Source: Micromonospora pisi (GTDB lineage: Bacteria > Actinomycetota > Actinomycetes > Mycobacteriales > Micromonosporaceae). Taken from it: DNA of 64,000 bases. A program made the translations under genes and the position numbers. Below, in pieces: positions 1-8,637 of the stretch. The DNA is taken from contig NZ_RBKT01000001.1 in assembly GCF_003633685.1 (NCBI RefSeq), forward strand, positions 4,340,001 to 4,404,000. The letters run 5' to 3'. A model generated the notes under the pieces. It was not told the origin of the DNA. It did no database searches and was given only the letters and a program-made list of their open reading frames with translations. The first letter of the stretch is position 1, and the number at the start of each line of letters is the position of its first letter.

Positions 1-191
1 CCACGGTTCTCTCCTCTGATGTCGCGAACGAACCCCCTGGTCATGGGCGCGGCGAGGCCCGCCAGCACAATTTTGTGGGGGCGCGGAAATTCGTTCGTCC
101 GGTAGCGTTGATCCGCGAGACATTGAGGCTAATGGATGTTGATCACGCTGTCAATATCATCGACCGGTGATCCTCGGGTGTCGGCCGTGGG
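1..191. other. Left edge of window; no complete gene
   Basis: No gene can be supported here. A minus-strand ATG at 43-41 opens a frame that runs off the left edge, so the 5' end of another minus-strand gene may lie here, but 14 codons are too few to judge. The stretch from 44 to 191 is noncoding as far as I can see and includes an AT-richer patch around 70-160 that could hold the promoter of that gene. Confidence 0.3.
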
Positions 192-1439
192 TCAGTTTGC
201 CGCCGGGCTGGCCGGCTTACCGGAGGCGGAGGCCGCCCACTCGGCCATCTTGTCGGCCGCCATCGCCTGGTACATCGCCAGCGCCTTCTCCCGGTCGGAG
301 ACCACCACCGACTCCCCGTCGATCATGTCACTGCCCAGGTTCGGACTGGTGACGAAGCGCAGGTTCTCGCCGCGCAGATTGCGGAACTCCACCGCCATGT
401 CCACCAGGGAGAAACCCTGGTCAACGGTGACGGCGGCGGTGACCGACTTCAGGAACGAGTTCAGTTTCGCCGGGTTGCTCAAGGTGCCGGAGCTGACCGC
501 CTTGTCCAGCAACGCCCGCAGGAACTCCTGCTGGTGACGCATCCGCGCGAAGTCCCCGTCCGGGAACTGCTTGCGCTGCCGGATCCAGTCGAGCGCCTCC
601 GCGCCGTTCATGTGGTTGACGCCCTTGTCGAACTTTCGGTAAGGCTTGTGGATGGAGGTGATGCTGCGTTCGACGGTCAGGTCCACCCCGTCCAACGCGT
701 CGGTGACCTCCTTGAAACCACCGAAGTCGATTGCCATCACGTGATTGATGCGTACGTCGGTGATGCACTCGACGGTCCGTACGGCCAGCGGCAGGCCGCC
801 GAACGCGAACGCTCCGTTGATCTTCCCGCGTCCGCCGCTCCCGCACTCCGCCCCGGCCCCGTCCGGAATCGGCACGTAGAGGTCACGGGGAATCGAGACC
901 AGGTACGCCTCCTGGTGGTTCGCCGGGATGTGCATCACGATGATCGTGTCGGCCCGCCACTGGCTCGACTGGTCGACCGGCGCGTCCGGATCGCGTGAGT
1001 CGCTCCCCACCAGCAGGATGTTGAGCGCTCCGTTGAGCGACTTCGGTCGGTCGCCGGCCAGTTCCGAGAACGGGTCGGTCCGCGCCAGATCGTTGTCCAG
1101 TCCGCGTACGTACAGCCAGGTCCCGCCAGCGGCGAGCAGGGCGAGGACGAGCACTCCGACACAGGCCACCAGTGCGATCCGTCCCCACCGGGGTTGCGGA
1201 CCCCGACGGAGCGGACCGCCCGGACCCACCGGTCCGCCGGGGCCGCCGGGTCCACCCGGGCCCCTGCCGTAGGTGCGCCCCGACGGCTCGCCACCGCGTG
1301 GGCGGGGACGCGCGGTGCCGCGTACCGACCGGGAGTCGGTGGAGTCGGAGCCGGAGGCGACGGCACGTCCGGAGGTGCCGCCCGACGATCTGGGGTAGAC
1401 GTTGGCGGACGAGGGACCGTTCGACGCGCTGGCTGACAT
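192..1439 (-). CDS. LytR-CpsA-Psr (LCP) family cell-wall polymer ligase
   Basis: LCP proteins transfer undecaprenyl-phosphate-linked polymers (teichoic acid, arabinogalactan-type or capsule) to peptidoglycan on the outer face of the membrane. The 415-residue product has a Ser/Pro/Gly-rich cytoplasmic head with a run of Gly-Gly-Pro, one transmembrane helix near residues 95-115 (IALVACVGVLVLALLAAG), then the LCP domain: NILLVGSDSR, RADTIIVMHI, SIPRDLYVPIP and a DWIRQRKQFPDGDFARMRHQQ motif with the phosphate-binding Arg residues. The ATG at 1439 follows GAGG by four bases; a TTG at 1466 in the same frame is less likely. It lies just downstream of a nucleotide-sugar epimerase on the same strand, consistent with surface-polymer work. 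Confidence 0.92.
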   Translation of the reverse strand: MSASASNGPSSANVYPRSSGGTSGRAVASGSDSTDSRSVRGTARPRPRGGEPSGRTYGRGPGGPGGPGGPVGPGGPLRRGPQPRWGRIALVACVGVLVLALLAAGGTWLYVRGLDNDLARTDPFSELAGDRPKSLNGALNILLVGSDSRDPDAPVDQSSQWRADTIIVMHIPANHQEAYLVSIPRDLYVPIPDGAGAECGSGGRGKINGAFAFGGLPLAVRTVECITDVRINHVMAIDFGGFKEVTDALDGVDLTVERSITSIHKPYRKFDKGVNHMNGAEALDWIRQRKQFPDGDFARMRHQQEFLRALLDKAVSSGTLSNPAKLNSFLKSVTAAVTVDQGFSLVDMAVEFRNLRGENLRFVTSPNLGSDMIDGESVVVSDREKALAMYQAMAADKMAEWAASASGKPASPAAN

Positions 1440-1519
1440 GTGCCTCAGGGTACGGAGCGATGCCAAGGGACGCTCGGTAGCAACCGCCGAAACGGTGTGT
1501 TTCGTCCTGAATGGGGCAG

Positions 1520-2497
1520 TCAGCCCAGGCGCTGGCTGAAGTGCTCGATCGTCCGGCGGAGCCCTTCCTCCGGACCCACGCTCGGGGTGTAGCCCAGGCG
1601 CTCGCGGGCCAGGGTGAGGTCCGGCCGGCGCATCTCCGGGTCGTCGGCGGTCCGGTCGACGTAGGTGACCGACGAGCGGCTGCCGGTCAGGGCCACGATC
1701 AACTCGGCCAGTTCGCGCATGGAGACCTCGTGCTCGGTGCCGCAGTTGATCGGCCCGGTCTCGGTCGAGTCCAGCAGCAGCAGGATGCCGCGCACCAGGT
1801 CGTCGACGTAGCAGATCGAGCGGGTCTGCGACCCCGTGCCGTGCACGGTGATCGGCTCTCCGCGCAGCGCCTGGGTGATGAAGGTGGGGATGGCCCGCCC
1901 GTCGTCCGGCCGCATCCGTGGCCCGTACGTGTTGAAGATCCGGACGATGGCCGTGTCGAGCCCGTGGAACCGGTGGTACGCCATGGTCGCGGCCTCGGCG
2001 AAGCGCTTGGCCTCGTCGTAGACGCTGCGGATGCCGACCGGGTTCACGTTGCCCCAGTAGGTCTCCGTCTGCGGGTGTTCCTTCGGGTCGCCGTACGCCT
2101 CGGAGGTGGAGGCCATGAGGAACCGGGCCCCGTCCGCCACCGCCCGGTCGAGCAGGTGCAGGGTCGCGATGGAACCGACCCGGAGGATCTCGATCGGCAG
2201 CGTGGCGAAGTCGGTGGGGCTCGCCGGGGAGGCGAGGTGCATGATCGCGTCGAATCGGGCGGCGACCGCCGGCTGGTGCTCGGGCAGCCCCTCGGAGACG
2301 TCTGCCTCGACGAGGGTGAAGCGCGGGTGGTCGATCAGATGGGCGAGATTCTCCTTCGACCCGGTGACGAAGTTGTCCACCACCACCACCGTGCAGCCGC
2401 GCGCGATCAGGGCGTCGACCAGGTGGGATGGAACGAAGCCGGCGCCTCCGGTGACGAGGATGCGGTGACCTGGTCCGAATCGCTGGGCTACCACCAT
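1520..2497 (-). CDS. NAD-dependent epimerase/dehydratase, UDP-glucuronate decarboxylase-like
   Basis: Extended short-chain dehydrogenase acting on a nucleotide sugar in the cytoplasm. The 325-residue protein starts with the Rossmann motif TGGAGFVPSHLVDAL, has the Asp that binds the NAD ribose in VVVVDNFVTGSKEN, the HLASPASPTDF segment typical of UDP-xylose synthase relatives, catalytic Ser-Thr in MASTSEAYGDP and the YDEAKRFAE (YxxxK) active site, followed by RIFNTYGPRMRPDDGR. These signatures fit the UDP-glucuronate decarboxylase branch best, although dTDP-glucose 4,6-dehydratases look similar. An LCP gene follows on the same strand. The exact sugar cannot be read from sequence alone. Confidence 0.88.
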   Translation of the reverse strand: MVVAQRFGPGHRILVTGGAGFVPSHLVDALIARGCTVVVVDNFVTGSKENLAHLIDHPRFTLVEADVSEGLPEHQPAVAARFDAIMHLASPASPTDFATLPIEILRVGSIATLHLLDRAVADGARFLMASTSEAYGDPKEHPQTETYWGNVNPVGIRSVYDEAKRFAEAATMAYHRFHGLDTAIVRIFNTYGPRMRPDDGRAIPTFITQALRGEPITVHGTGSQTRSICYVDDLVRGILLLLDSTETGPINCGTEHEVSMRELAELIVALTGSRSSVTYVDRTADDPEMRRPDLTLARERLGYTPSVGPEEGLRRTIEHFSQRLG

Positions 2498-2626
2498 GTC
2501 GTCAGCCTACCCAGAACGCGTATGACCTAAGGGTGATGGGTAGGCGGCGGGGGTCGTACCGGACACCCGATCTCGCCTGGTTGTTGACTGACTGCGTACG
2601 GTGACTGATCAGGCCTTCCGTGACGA

Positions 2627-2661
2627 TCGGGCCGGGCGACCGGTGCGGTCGCCCGGCCCGA
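2627..2661 (-). terminator. Strong hairpin downstream of the symporter operon
   Basis: Perfect 15-base inverted repeat (2627-2641 pairs with 2647-2661) around a five-base loop, almost entirely G and C. It begins 36 bases past the symporter stop, where a terminator of the minus-strand DUF485-symporter operon would be expected. No T-tract follows, as is common in actinomycetes. Confidence 0.7.
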
Positions 2662-2696
2662 CGGTTGGGTCGTGTGCGTGTGGTGCCGGGATCAGG

Positions 2697-4373
2697 TCAG
2701 TGCGCGCCGTGTCCGGTCAGGGCACGTACCTCAAGCTCCGCGTACTTCTCCTCGTCGTTCTCCTTGGAGACGATCGTGCCGATCCAGCCGGCGAGGAAGC
2801 CGAGCGGGATCGAGATGATGCCCGGGTTGGAGAGCGGGAACCACTGCCAGTCCTGGCCCGGGAACATCGCGGTCGGCGCCCCGGAAACCACCGGCGAGAA
2901 GAACACCAGCAGTACGGCGCTGAGCAGACCGCCGTAGATCGCCCAGACCGCGCCCGAGGTGTTGAACCTCTTCCAGAACAGGCTGTAGAGGATCGCCGGG
3001 AGGTTGCCGGACGCGGCGACCGCGAACGCCAACGCCACCAGGAAGGCGACGTTGAGGTTCTGCGCGAAGATCGACAGGGCGATGGAGATGGCGCCGATCA
3101 CGAAGGCCGAGATCCGGGCGACCCGTACCTCCTGCCGCTCCGACGCCTCGCCACGCTTGATCACGTTGGCGTAGAAGTCGTGCGCCAGGCTCGACGACGA
3201 CGCCAGGGTCAGGCCGGCGACCACCGCGAGGATGGTGGCGAAGGCGACCGCGGCGATGATCGCGAGCAGGGTGGCCCCGCCGAGGTCACCGCCGAAGAAG
3301 TCGGCACCGAGCGCCTGGGCCAGTTGCGGCGCGGCGGTGTTGCCGGCCTTGTCCTGCGCGGTGATCGCCTCCCCGCCCACCAGTGCCGCCGCGCCGAAGC
3401 CGAGGGCGAGGGTGAACAGGTAGAACGTGCCGATGATGCCGATCGCCCAGAGCACGCTCTTGCGGGCCGCCTTGGCCGTCGGCACGGTGTAGAAGCGGAT
3501 CAGGATGTGCGGCAGACCGGCGGTGCCGAGCACCAGGGCGATGCCGAGCGAGAGCAGGTCCACCTTGTTGTAGAAGGTCTGGGTGGCGTTGCCGGCCACC
3601 TCGACGCCGTACCGCAGTCCGGGTTCGAGGAACGCGTCGCCCTTGCCGGAGGTCGCCGCCGCGTCGCCGAGCAGTGCGGAGAGGTTGAACTTGTAGTGCG
3701 CCAGCACCAGGAGGGTCATCACCAGCGCGCCGGTCATCAGGAGGAACGCCTTGACGATCTGCACGTAGGTGGTGCCCTTCATGCCACCTACGGTCACGTA
3801 GATGATCATGAGGGCGCCGACCATGATGATGGTCGCGATCTTGGCTGCGTCGGCGTCCATGCCCAGGAAGGTCGTACCCGGGCGGATCCCGAGCAGGAGC
3901 GCCACCAACGCGCCCGCGCCGACCATCTGAGCCAGCAGATAGAAGATCGACACGGTGATGGTGGAGACCGCCGCAGCGGTCCGGACCGGCCGCTGCCGCA
4001 TCCGGAACGCCAGCACGTCCGCCATCGTGTACCGGCCGGAGTTTCGCAGCAGCTCCGCCACCAGCAGCAACGCGACCAGCCAGGCCACCAGGAAGCCGAT
4101 GGAGTAGAGGAAGCCGTCGTAACCGTAGAGCGCGATGATGCCGGCGATGCCGAGGAACGAGGCGGCCGACATGTAGTCGCCACCGATCGCCATGCCGTTC
4201 TGGAAACCGGAGAACGAGCGGCCACCGGCGTAGAAGTCGGTCGCGGTCTTGGTCTGCCGGCTGGCCCAGATGGTGATGCCCAGGGTGGCGGCGACAAAGA
4301 CGAGGAAGAGCGTGATGGTGAGCGTACGGGCGGTGTTGTCACCGGCCGCCGCTGCGGCGAACACGGTGTCCAT
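2697..4373 (-). CDS. Sodium/solute symporter, acetate/monocarboxylate (ActP/MctC) type
   Basis: Inner-membrane secondary transporter of the SSS family, 558 residues with about 13 hydrophobic segments. Family signatures visible are FSGFQNGMAIGGDYMSAASF near residue 55, followed by GIAGIIALYGYDG, and GTAGLPHILIRFYTVPTAK mid-protein, both typical of the acetate/pyruvate permease branch. The start ATG overlaps the stop codon of the DUF485 gene by one base (TGATG), so the two are translationally coupled. DUF485 proteins are regular partners of these permeases. Substrate (acetate, pyruvate, propionate) is inferred from family only. A second, more divergent pair lies at 11956-14011. Confidence 0.92.
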   Translation of the reverse strand: MDTVFAAAAAGDNTARTLTITLFLVFVAATLGITIWASRQTKTATDFYAGGRSFSGFQNGMAIGGDYMSAASFLGIAGIIALYGYDGFLYSIGFLVAWLVALLLVAELLRNSGRYTMADVLAFRMRQRPVRTAAAVSTITVSIFYLLAQMVGAGALVALLLGIRPGTTFLGMDADAAKIATIIMVGALMIIYVTVGGMKGTTYVQIVKAFLLMTGALVMTLLVLAHYKFNLSALLGDAAATSGKGDAFLEPGLRYGVEVAGNATQTFYNKVDLLSLGIALVLGTAGLPHILIRFYTVPTAKAARKSVLWAIGIIGTFYLFTLALGFGAAALVGGEAITAQDKAGNTAAPQLAQALGADFFGGDLGGATLLAIIAAVAFATILAVVAGLTLASSSSLAHDFYANVIKRGEASERQEVRVARISAFVIGAISIALSIFAQNLNVAFLVALAFAVAASGNLPAILYSLFWKRFNTSGAVWAIYGGLLSAVLLVFFSPVVSGAPTAMFPGQDWQWFPLSNPGIISIPLGFLAGWIGTIVSKENDEEKYAELEVRALTGHGAH

Positions 4374-4732
4374 CAGGACTCATCCCCCTTGTCGGTCCCG
4401 TTGTCCAGCTCCGCCCGGATGCGGTCGGCGACCGGGTCGAGCTTGCGGTCGGCGTACCGGGAGTAGAGCCAGGCGATCACGAACGTGGAGACGAACTGCA
4501 GCAGCCCGAAGATCAGGGCGACGTTGATGTTGCTGCCGAACAGCTTGGTGCTCATGAAGCCGCGCGCGTACGCGGAGAGGATCACGTAGAGGGCGTACCA
4601 GAGGAAGAACGCCACCGTCATCGGGAAGACGAAGCTGCGGAGCGCCTTGCGGAGCCCGCTGAACTCGTCCGACTGTTGTACTGCGACGTACCGATCCGGC
4701 GCGCTCGCCGGTGCGGGAGCATCCGTGGACAT
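4373..4732 (-). CDS. DUF485 membrane protein, symporter partner
   Basis: Small membrane protein of 119 residues with two transmembrane helices (FVFPMTVAFFLWYALYVIL and NVALIFGLLQFVSTFVIAWL) and a charged C-terminal tail, the usual DUF485 architecture. Such proteins are encoded immediately upstream of acetate-type SSS symporters and are thought to assist them. Here the stop overlaps the symporter start by one base. The ATG at 4732 follows AAGGTGGTG at about ten bases; a GTG at 4744 in the same frame is an alternative. The 181 bases upstream to 4925 contain no gene and must hold the operon promoter. Confidence 0.88.
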   Translation of the reverse strand: MSTDAPAPASAPDRYVAVQQSDEFSGLRKALRSFVFPMTVAFFLWYALYVILSAYARGFMSTKLFGSNINVALIFGLLQFVSTFVIAWLYSRYADRKLDPVADRIRAELDNGTDKGDES

Positions 4733-4925
4733 GGGAGTCACCACCTTCGCAGGTGTGGGGGATTTCGCGCACCGTATGGACCTCGCCGACCTGCCGGGAA
4801 GCGGCCGCCGTGGCGGCGGCGGCCGGCTGCGCCGAACGGGCTACTGGCTGCGCCCAGTGACCCCGGTCACGCCGCTCAACGGCGGTCGACCCGAGCGGGT
4901 CGGCGGCCCGGTCAAGGGCGCCGGG

Positions 4926-5558
4926 TCAGCCGGCCAGGCCCCGGTAGCGACCCCGGTGGTACACCATCGGCACGCTCTCGCCGACCAGCTCGACCAGCTC
5001 GACCGTCGCCTCCACCAGCAGCGACCACCCGTACTCCCGTGAGGCGTCCAGCCGGCAGCCCATCCAGGCCCCGGCATCCGCCGGCACCGGACCGTACCCG
5101 GTGCTGGTCCACTCCCCGGTCGCGAAGAGACCACCGGGCGCCGGGAAGAGGCCGGCGAACCGGTCGGCGAGCTGTCGGTGCGCCGGGCCGAGGGTGGCGA
5201 CGGCGAAACGGCCGGTCACCGACACCGTCTCCCAGAACTCCGACTCCTCGTCCACCAGGCCGAGCACCCGGCCCGGTTCGCCGTCGGCGACCAGCGTCGA
5301 GGAGACGGTCAGCCCGGCCGGCGCGACCCGGACGCCGGCGTTTCCGTCGCCCGCGCCCGTGTTTCCGCCGCTCAGGCCCACGTTGTCGGCGCCGCCGGCG
5401 GTCCAGAGCGTCACCGCGCTCGCCAGCCGTCCCCGCATCCGCCGGATCGGCGAGCGGTCGGAGTCCGGCGTGGCGAACGGGTCCGTGTCGTGGATCCGGG
5501 CACCCGGTTCTGGATTCACGTGAAACATCCCGTCCGTAGGGATCTCGGTTCCGCTCAC
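4926..5558 (-). CDS. Flavin-reductase-like (FMN-binding split barrel) protein
   Basis: About 210 residues. The segments GRLASAVTLWTA, VRVAPAGLTVSSTLVADGEP, GRVLGLVDEESEFWETVSVTGRFAVATL and HRQLADRFAGLFPAPGGLF follow the order of flavin reductase domain proteins that bind FMN and either reduce it for a partner monooxygenase or act as stand-alone oxidoreductases. A GTG at 5558 gives the start used here; an ATG at 5528 would shorten it by ten residues. The same frame stays open far upstream but there overlaps the ABC permease gene, which is clearly real. Located 17 bases downstream of the ABC permease stop, so possibly in one transcript with it. Confidence 0.75.
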   Translation of the reverse strand: MSGTEIPTDGMFHVNPEPGARIHDTDPFATPDSDRSPIRRMRGRLASAVTLWTAGGADNVGLSGGNTGAGDGNAGVRVAPAGLTVSSTLVADGEPGRVLGLVDEESEFWETVSVTGRFAVATLGPAHRQLADRFAGLFPAPGGLFATGEWTSTGYGPVPADAGAWMGCRLDASREYGWSLLVEATVELVELVGESVPMVYHRGRYRGLAG

Positions 5559-5575
5559 CGGCTCATTCTGGCCGC

Positions 5576-7255
5576 TCACCGGCGCGGGGTGATCGCGACC
5601 AGTAGTTCGGGCATCCGTCGGTCGAGTTCGTCGCCGGCCAGACGGATGCCGACCGCCAGCGCGCCGAGACCGTACGCCAGCCCGACCGGAAGTGCCAACC
5701 AGAGCCAGACGTCGCCGAAGAGCGCGGTGGCGATCACCATCGGCAGCGCGAGCACCGAACCGATCACCATCGCCAGCAGCACCTGGGCGCTCTTCGCCAC
5801 CCCGGCGCCGCTGTTCATCGCGAACGGGTTGGTGCTCTCGGGTAGGGCGTACGGGCTGAGGATGGAGACGTACAGGGTGACCGCGAGTCCGCTGCCGTAC
5901 GCGGCGAAGAGCGATCCGGCGAGCACGCCGATCCACCCGACCTCCTGGCGGAAGAACGCCAGGATCACCGCGATCACCACCAGCAGCGGAGCCACGTAGA
6001 GCGAGAACGCGACCACCCGCGCCCGCAGTTCCAACCTCCCGGGCACGCCGGCGATCACGTTCGCCGCGTACGCGCTGCCGTCCCAGCCGAACTGGTTCGC
6101 CGGGGTGACCGCCGCGACCACCCCGACGAAGACCATCGACAGGCTCACCAGCACCGGGGACGCGCTCAAGCCGACCGAGCCGCTGGCCAGGCCCTCGCTG
6201 CCCAGGTTCACCGTGACCGGGACGAAGATGCCGACCACCGCGAAGGTGATCAGATTGGCCCGGCGCCGGGTGTCCCGCCACCAGTACCGGGCCTCGCGGG
6301 CGACCAGGGCGCCGTACCGGTCGCGGGGCAACCAACCGAGCACACGGGGAAAGAGTTGGGCAGTGGCCGACCCGCCGATGGCCGGCTGGGCCTGCGCCTC
6401 GGTGCCGACGTTGACCGTGCCGAGCATCGCCGACTCCAGCGAGGCCGACCACCAGCGCAGCAGCGCGCCGATGGCCACGGCGGTGATCAGCAGTTTGAGA
6501 GGCACGGCCCAGGCCCGGCCGTCCGCGACGTCCAGGCCGATCGTGTACGGCGCCGCGATCGGGGTCCAGCTCAGCACCCGGGCGATCACGGCAAGCTGGT
6601 CCCAGTCCGCCCGCTCGGCCGCGCTCAGTACCGCCACCTGGAGCGGGCCGAGCAGGGCGGCGCAGACCGCGAGCAGGATCGCCGCCAGGTCACGCACCTT
6701 ACGGGAGCGGAGCATGTTGGCGAAGGCGCTGGTCACCGCGCGGCTGGCGGTGACGCAGAGCAGGAGGCCAGCGACGATGCCCAGCGCGGCGAACAGGCCC
6801 GCCACCCAGCCGCCCAGCGCCCAACTGCTCAGCACCAGGCCGGCGGTGGCGAGCAGGGTGGCAGCCGCGGGTACTCCGACCAGCGCCGCGGCGAGCAACC
6901 CGGTGAGCAGGGTGCGCCGGGAGAGCGGGAGCAGGGCGAAGCGCGCCGGGTCGAGCGTCTCGTCCACGCCGAAGAAGATCAGCGGAAGCAGCAGCCAGCC
7001 GATCACCAGCATCGCGCCGCCGAGGGCGCCGGCGATGCCGGCCATCTGCGGGCTGCCCAGCAGACCGGGCAGGGCGAGCAGGGTGAAGCCGGACGCGGCG
7101 AACCATCCGCCGATCACGATGCCGCTGAGGAAGATCGCGATCCGCCAGCCCTGGCCACGGAAGCTGTTGGCCATCATCCGCAGCTTGAGCCGGACGAAGT
7201 GCCGGGCCGAGACGGGGTGTACGCCGGTCACCGCGCCCTGAGGGCTCAGAGCCAC
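5576..7255 (-). CDS. ABC-2 type transporter permease
   Basis: Integral membrane protein of 559 residues with a dozen or more hydrophobic segments and few polar loops, including IAIFLSGIVIGGWFAASGFT near the N-terminus. It is the membrane half of the exporter whose ATPase is encoded just upstream; the two genes overlap by ten bases (GTG start inside the end of the ATPase gene, with GAGGA upstream), so they are translationally coupled. The gene fits single-ATPase plus large-permease exporters of the ABC-2 kind. Substrate unknown; no immunity or biosynthetic gene is adjacent to suggest one. Confidence 0.85.
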   Translation of the reverse strand: MALSPQGAVTGVHPVSARHFVRLKLRMMANSFRGQGWRIAIFLSGIVIGGWFAASGFTLLALPGLLGSPQMAGIAGALGGAMLVIGWLLLPLIFFGVDETLDPARFALLPLSRRTLLTGLLAAALVGVPAAATLLATAGLVLSSWALGGWVAGLFAALGIVAGLLLCVTASRAVTSAFANMLRSRKVRDLAAILLAVCAALLGPLQVAVLSAAERADWDQLAVIARVLSWTPIAAPYTIGLDVADGRAWAVPLKLLITAVAIGALLRWWSASLESAMLGTVNVGTEAQAQPAIGGSATAQLFPRVLGWLPRDRYGALVAREARYWWRDTRRRANLITFAVVGIFVPVTVNLGSEGLASGSVGLSASPVLVSLSMVFVGVVAAVTPANQFGWDGSAYAANVIAGVPGRLELRARVVAFSLYVAPLLVVIAVILAFFRQEVGWIGVLAGSLFAAYGSGLAVTLYVSILSPYALPESTNPFAMNSGAGVAKSAQVLLAMVIGSVLALPMVIATALFGDVWLWLALPVGLAYGLGALAVGIRLAGDELDRRMPELLVAITPRR

Positions 7256-8007
7256 GCGAGTTCCTCCCCGGTCGCCGTACGACCGCCGACCACCTCGACG
7301 AAGACCTCCTCCAGCGAGCGGTCACCACGTACCTGGTCGAGGGTGCCGACCCGCTTGATCGTGCCGTCGGCCAGGATCGCGACGTGGCTGCAGAGCCGCT
7401 CCACCACCTCCATCACGTGACTGGAGAAGACGACGGTGCCGCCACCGGCGACGTACCGCTGAAGGATGTCCCGGATCAGGGCGGCCGAGACCGGGTCGAC
7501 CGCCTCGAACGGTTCGTCGAGCACCAGCAGGCGTGGCCCGTGCAGCAACGCGCAGGCCAGTCCGATCTTCTTCTTCATGCCGGCCGAGTAGTCCACCACC
7601 AGGGTCCGGCCCGCATCCGCCAGCGCGAGTACGTCCAACAGCTCGCCGGCCCGCTGGTCGACCACCGCCTGCTCCATCCCCCGGAGCAGACCGTGGTACG
7701 CCAGCAACTCGGCACCGCTGAGCCGGTCGAAGAGGCGTACCCCGTCGGGCAGCACGCCGAGCAGTTGCTTGGCCCGTACCGGATCGGCCCAGACGTCGTG
7801 GCCGAGCACCCAGGCCGCCCCCGCGTCGGGCCGGAGCAGCCCCACCGCCATGGAAAGAGTGGTGGTCTTGCCGGCGCCATTCGGGCCGAGCAGCCCGTAG
7901 AACGAGCCAGCAGGCACTTCGAGGTCGACCCTGGCCACGGCGACCTTGGCATCGAACCGCTTGCCCAGCCCGCGCAGCGCGAGAGCGGCGTGCTCAGCCC
8001 CGATCAT
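7246..8007 (-). CDS. ABC transporter ATP-binding protein
   Basis: 253-residue ATPase with all motifs intact: Walker A GPNGAGKTTT near residue 42, a signature of the form YSAGMKKK, Walker B RLLVLDEPFEAVDP and the H-loop SSHVMEVVERL. It energises the permease encoded by the overlapping downstream gene. The YSAGMKKK signature and EPFEAVDP Walker B are typical of the actinobacterial ABC-2 exporter ATPases. The gene marks the edge of the conserved region: everything between its start and 11955 looks accessory. Confidence 0.95.
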   Translation of the reverse strand: MIGAEHAALALRGLGKRFDAKVAVARVDLEVPAGSFYGLLGPNGAGKTTTLSMAVGLLRPDAGAAWVLGHDVWADPVRAKQLLGVLPDGVRLFDRLSGAELLAYHGLLRGMEQAVVDQRAGELLDVLALADAGRTLVVDYSAGMKKKIGLACALLHGPRLLVLDEPFEAVDPVSAALIRDILQRYVAGGGTVVFSSHVMEVVERLCSHVAILADGTIKRVGTLDQVRGDRSLEEVFVEVVGGRTATGEELAWL

Positions 8008-8092
8008 TCCTTGACGGTAGTCGCTCTGAGCGCCGAATCGTGTCCGTGCCGTGCCGATCCGTCACACGTGCCCGCTCGCCCGGTCCCCACCG

Positions 8093-8383
8093 TCATGTCC
8101 GGTTCGTCGATCGGGGCCAGCAACACCTGGCGGGTTGTCCCGTCGGGTCGGGCCACCCCCAGGTGGTGACTCGGCTGGGAGCCGGTTCGGTTACGGAGGC
8201 ACCCCGATCACCGATACCGGGGATCGGGGTGCCTGCCGCTCGTTCCCGTATTGCCCAGGCGAGTTGGTCGCACCCGTCGGGGCGGCACTGTGGGCAGCGG
8301 CGGCCTCCGGTGTGTCCGGTGATCGTCATGCCGGCTGACCACCAGATGCCGGCCGGGGTGAGTGGTTCGTCGTTGCGGCTCAT
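8093..8383 (-). CDS. Small Cys-motif protein, fourth gene of micro-operon
   Basis: Not a recognised family. The 96-residue frame starts with an ATG that overlaps the stop of the preceding gene (ATGA). Its N-terminal half carries CPQCRPDGCDQLAWA, a C-x2-C-x4-C motif closely matching CEQCTEDGCPALAAA of the second gene in the same cassette, so the two are probably paralogues. From about residue 50 the frame passes through a strong hairpin (8197-8234) that looks like the operon terminator, so the C-terminal half may be read-through after loss of an earlier stop. Expression of the first half is likely by coupling; the tail is doubtful. Confidence 0.55.
   Translation of the reverse strand: MSRNDEPLTPAGIWWSAGMTITGHTGGRRCPQCRPDGCDQLAWAIRERAAGTPIPGIGDRGASVTEPAPSRVTTWGWPDPTGQPARCCWPRSTNRT
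8197..8234 (-). terminator. Perfect 13-bp hairpin, probable micro-operon terminator
   Basis: AGGCACCCCGATC at 8197-8209 is repeated as its exact reverse complement at 8222-8234 with a 12-base loop. It lies inside the frame of the last small gene, about 150 bases past its start, so either that gene is annotated too long or its end has been extended by mutation. Confidence 0.55.
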
Positions 8384-8637
8384 CAGAAGACGGGGCGGTC
8401 GATCTTGTTGCGGAACCGGGTGACCAGTTCCCGGATCACGTACGGCTCGGGCAGTGGGTAGGGCTGGTAGTTGTCACCCATCGCCTCCAGCACCACACAT
8501 GCCCGGACGAAAAACGTGCAGGTCCGCCCGATCACACACCGCTGGCAGCGCCCGCCGACCGGCCAGTGCCGGCGCACCATCTTCCGCGCCCGCAACTGAG
8601 TCAACCGCAGCCGCTGATGCGGCAGGAGCACGCTCAC
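8383..8637 (-). CDS. Small basic Cys-containing protein, third gene of micro-operon
   Basis: 84 residues, unknown function. Sequence is basic at the N-terminus and contains WPVGGRCQRCVIGRTCTFFV, with Cys in a C-x2-C-x5-C arrangement reminiscent of a small metal-binding knuckle, then a hydrophilic tail with PYPLPEPYVIRELVTRFRNK. The GTG at 8637 overlaps the stop of the preceding gene (GTGA); a second GTG three bases earlier is also possible. The stop in turn overlaps the ATG of the next gene. Similar short proteins are commonly found next to XRE regulators in actinomycetes; I cannot name the family. Confidence 0.65.
   Translation of the reverse strand: MSVLLPHQRLRLTQLRARKMVRRHWPVGGRCQRCVIGRTCTFFVRACVVLEAMGDNYQPYPLPEPYVIRELVTRFRNKIDRPVF

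Noticed and set aside
2601-4466. Plus-strand frame of 621 codons opposite the first symporter
   Set aside because: The minus strand encodes a complete symporter with family signatures; the plus-strand product is a charged low-complexity string.
4926-6452. Long form of the flavin-reductase-like gene starting at 6452
   Set aside because: The extra N-terminal 300 residues overlap the ABC permease gene and are low complexity; only the part from about 5558 matches the family.
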